16,124 nt of DNA from JBFYTX01 sp964442335. Lineage in GTDB: Bacteria > Chloroflexota > Dehalococcoidia > Dehalococcoidales > RBG-16-60-22. The stretch is from positions 1 through 16,124 of the forward strand of contig CAYTZI010000038.1 of NCBI GenBank assembly GCA_964442335.1, written 5' to 3'. The notes under the pieces are model-generated. The model was not told the origin of the DNA, did not search any database, and saw nothing but the letters and a program-made list of their open reading frames with translations. Below, in pieces: positions 14,648 through 16,124 of the stretch (positions are counted from its first letter, which is position 1; every line of letters starts with the position of its first letter). The position numbers and the translations under genes are program-made.

Positions 14648-14691
14648 AAAAAAAGGGGGGCAGGCGCGCCAGCGCCTGCCTTCGTTTGTTT
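14648..14691. terminator. Bidirectional terminator between convergent genes
   Basis: A perfect 9-bp stem, GGCAGGCGC/GCGCCTGCC, around a GCCA loop (14659-14680) has TTCGTTTGTTT on its plus-strand side and a run of seven A (14648-14654) on the other. It can therefore end both the cupin transcript and, on the minus strand, the epimerase transcript. Confidence 0.85.
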
Positions 14692-14699
14692 CCGGGAGG

Positions 14700-15674
14700 C
14701 TATCTTTTAATCGGGTACAGACCAGCCTCCGTACGCGCGTCGTTGATATGTATCAGGACGGCTTTTTCCAGCGGCAGACAGGTAAAACCGAAGTCCTTTT
14801 TCGCCCTCTCACAACTCACCAGCCAGGGCAGGCCGAAACTGCTCTCGTTATCCGTCATCTTCTCTTTACCGAAAGTGATTTTAGCGTCCGGGATATATTT
14901 CTTGACGGCCTCGGCCATATCGCGGGGGGTGTGGGTGGGACCGCCAACGTTATAGATGGGGTGGGGGGAAGAATCGGCCTTAATGAGGAGCATGGTGAAC
15001 CCGGCGACATCATCCGCGGCGACCAGAGAGGCGAGGGTCTTGCCGTCGCCGTCCATAGAGAAGGGCTTGCCGACCGCGCACAGCGACGGCATATCCGACC
15101 AGTACTGGGCGGGCGACCTGCCGCCGTGCCCGAAACCGATGGTCGGGCGCAGGCCGGTGAAAGCCATGCCGTAGAGTCGCTGGTACTGCTCGGCCATTAT
15201 CTCGGCGTACTTTTTACAGACGGCATAGGAATGGGTCGGGTTGGTCGGGTCGTCCTCGGTCACCTCGCGCATGCCGTACATCGCCTGGTTACCGTAGACC
15301 GTCTCCGAGCTCGCGTAGACGACCCGGTTAACGCCCATAATTCTGGCGGCCTCGAAGGCATTGCTCATGCCCAGAGCGTTTACTTTAGTGGCCAGTCGCG
15401 GCTCCCCCTGGAGCTCGGTCATCATAATAAACGCCCAGTTAATCAGGCGGTCGATGCCGTACTCCTTGATAGCGTTAAGGAGGTCTTCAATCTCGGCGAC
15501 GTTGCCGCGAACGTAGTGGAACTTCGACGCGTACTTTTCTATGGTCTTCATGAACCAGGCTGAGGGCGGGGCCAGGTCTAATGAAACGACAGTCTTGACG
15601 TCCTTATCTTTAAGGAGGGCGGCCACCGTCTTCCTGCCGAACAGACCGCTGCCGCCCGTGACCATGATATTCAT
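14700..15674 (-). CDS. NAD-dependent epimerase/dehydratase (extended SDR)
   Basis: This 324-residue extended short-chain dehydrogenase acts on a nucleotide-sugar or similar substrate. The NAD loop is TGGSGLFG (6-13) with Asp33 (SLDL) favouring NAD. The catalytic set is Ser122/Ser123 in VVYASSETVYG and Tyr150xxxLys154 in HSYAVCKKYAE. LRPTIGFGHGGR and HPIYNVGG are typical later motifs. I place the start at ATG 15674 because AAGGAGG sits five bases upstream; the ATG at 15689 in the same frame would put that site inside the gene. Family members include UDP-glucose 4-epimerase and UDP-glucuronate enzymes, but the substrate cannot be assigned here. It stands alone, transcribed from 15708-15716 toward the terminator at 14648-14691. 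Confidence 0.87.
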   Translation of the reverse strand: MNIMVTGGSGLFGRKTVAALLKDKDVKTVVSLDLAPPSAWFMKTIEKYASKFHYVRGNVAEIEDLLNAIKEYGIDRLINWAFIMMTELQGEPRLATKVNALGMSNAFEAARIMGVNRVVYASSETVYGNQAMYGMREVTEDDPTNPTHSYAVCKKYAEIMAEQYQRLYGMAFTGLRPTIGFGHGGRSPAQYWSDMPSLCAVGKPFSMDGDGKTLASLVAADDVAGFTMLLIKADSSPHPIYNVGGPTHTPRDMAEAVKKYIPDAKITFGKEKMTDNESSFGLPWLVSCERAKKDFGFTCLPLEKAVLIHINDARTEAGLYPIKR

Positions 15675-15707
15675 AATGCCTCCTTGCATTTTGAAAATAG
15701 CTAAACG

Positions 15708-15716
15708 ATTATATCA
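15708..15716 (-). promoter_or_regulatory. Extended -10 promoter of the epimerase gene
   Basis: On the minus strand TGA-TATAAT (perfect -10 at 15708-15713 with an upstream TG) lies about 35 bases before the ATG at 15674. There is no good -35 at 17 bp, which is usual for extended -10 promoters. Confidence 0.5.
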
Positions 15717-15755
15717 CTTTTGACAAGGTGAAGCACAGGGAATAAACTAGAAAAA

Positions 15756-15783
15756 CCAATAACCAAGATACAATAACCAAATA
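15756..15783 (+). repeat. Degenerate 7-nt tandem repeat, four units
   Basis: CCAATAA, CCAAGAT, ACAATAA and CCAAATA run head to tail about 25 bases before the last gene, on its coding strand. The units resemble the CCANNAA type at 9803-9830. The surrounding 15717-15807 gap is otherwise AT-rich, with no clear promoter or ribosome binding site. Confidence 0.55.
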
Positions 15784-15807
15784 TTTTTTGTTAATTTATG
15801 TTTTTAT

Positions 15808-16116
15808 ATGCCAGTATCATTTGATTTAGAAAAAAGAACGACTGAGTTTGCCAAGGCCGTAATAAAAATGTGCAACGGCTTACCAAAAAGTCCGATAAAT
15901 AACAGGCTGGTGGGACAGCTGGTGGGAGCCGCCGGTTCTATAGGTGCAAATTACAGGGAGGCTAACGACGCTGTAGGGAAAAAGGATATCATCCTGCGGA
16001 TGAAGATTGCCAGGAGAGAGGCTAAAGAAAGTCAACACTGGCTTGAACTTATAACAGAGGCTAACACAAGAAAAAAACGTATATTAACACTTTATATCAG
16101 GAATCTGAGGAATTGA
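15808..16116 (+). CDS. Four-helix bundle protein (23S rRNA intervening-sequence family), apparently frameshifted
   Basis: The first 86 or so residues match the small family named for proteins encoded in 23S rRNA intervening sequences. They include TTEFAKAVIKMCNGLPKSPINNRLVGQLVGAAGSIGANYREAN, then KKDIILRMKIARREAKESQHWLELITEAN. The usual last helix is absent from this frame, which ends at 102 residues with RILTLYIRNLRN. The adjacent frame, entered at the seven-A run 16071-16077, reads TLYQESEELIKI to the window edge, which is the expected last helix. One missing A would explain this. No ribosome binding site is visible before ATG 15808. The molecular function of the family is unknown. The gene is more AT-rich than its neighbours, consistent with transfer. 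Confidence 0.75.
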   Translation: MPVSFDLEKRTTEFAKAVIKMCNGLPKSPINNRLVGQLVGAAGSIGANYREANDAVGKKDIILRMKIARREAKESQHWLELITEANTRKKRILTLYIRNLRN

Positions 16117-16124
16117 TTAAAATA

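Noticed and set aside
14748..15563. 271-codon plus-strand frame opposite the epimerase
   Set aside because: Antisense to an intact SDR gene with visible catalytic motifs; composition is typical of a shadow frame.

Overview
The window looks like a chromosomal stretch from an anaerobic bacterium of moderately high GC. The flavin/Fe-S oxidoreductase operon, split transketolase, zinc dehydrogenases and frequent ATA and AGG codons suggest an uncultured Chloroflexota (Dehalococcoidia-like) lineage. This is only a guess from gene content, and no rRNA or other phylogenetic marker is present. I see no tRNA, rRNA, transposase, integrase or CRISPR array.

Layout. (1) 1-3441, minus strand: treZ followed directly by a GH57/DUF3536 glycosidase that runs off the left edge, with the treZ stop codon touching the glycosidase GTG start. 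They share a promoter at 3555-3583. (2) 3581-7929, minus strand: a three-gene redox operon (FAD oxidoreductase, two-CCG-domain Fe-S protein, second FAD oxidoreductase) resembling glycolate/lactate oxidase complexes. It runs from a promoter at 8026-8055 to a strong terminator at 3581-3617. (3) 8080-13079, plus strand, divergent from (2): a zinc dehydrogenase without structural zinc, a VOC protein resembling methylmalonyl-CoA epimerase, a zinc dehydrogenase with structural zinc, a small zinc-ribbon protein, and a two-subunit transketolase with overlapping reading frames, closed by a hairpin terminator. (4) 13078-13628: a YefM/YoeB-type toxin-antitoxin pair with a palindromic operator over its -10. 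(5) 13641-14636: a duplicated-cupin protein, convergent with an NAD-dependent epimerase/dehydratase (14700-15674) across a bidirectional terminator. (6) 15808 to the right edge: a four-helix-bundle (23S rRNA intervening-sequence type) protein with an apparent one-base frameshift in a poly-A run.

How the genes may work together. The divergent pair of operons (2) and (3) could be one catabolic module. Two NAD-linked alcohol dehydrogenases and two flavoproteins would oxidise a polyol, hydroxy acid or sugar-derived substrate. The Fe-S protein would collect electrons, and the split transketolase would move a two-carbon ketol unit. No kinase, transporter or regulator is visible here, so the substrate cannot be named. 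Four intergenic gaps before genes carry degenerate tandem 7-nt repeats lying between adjacent coding regions, which is the most unexplained non-coding signal in the window.
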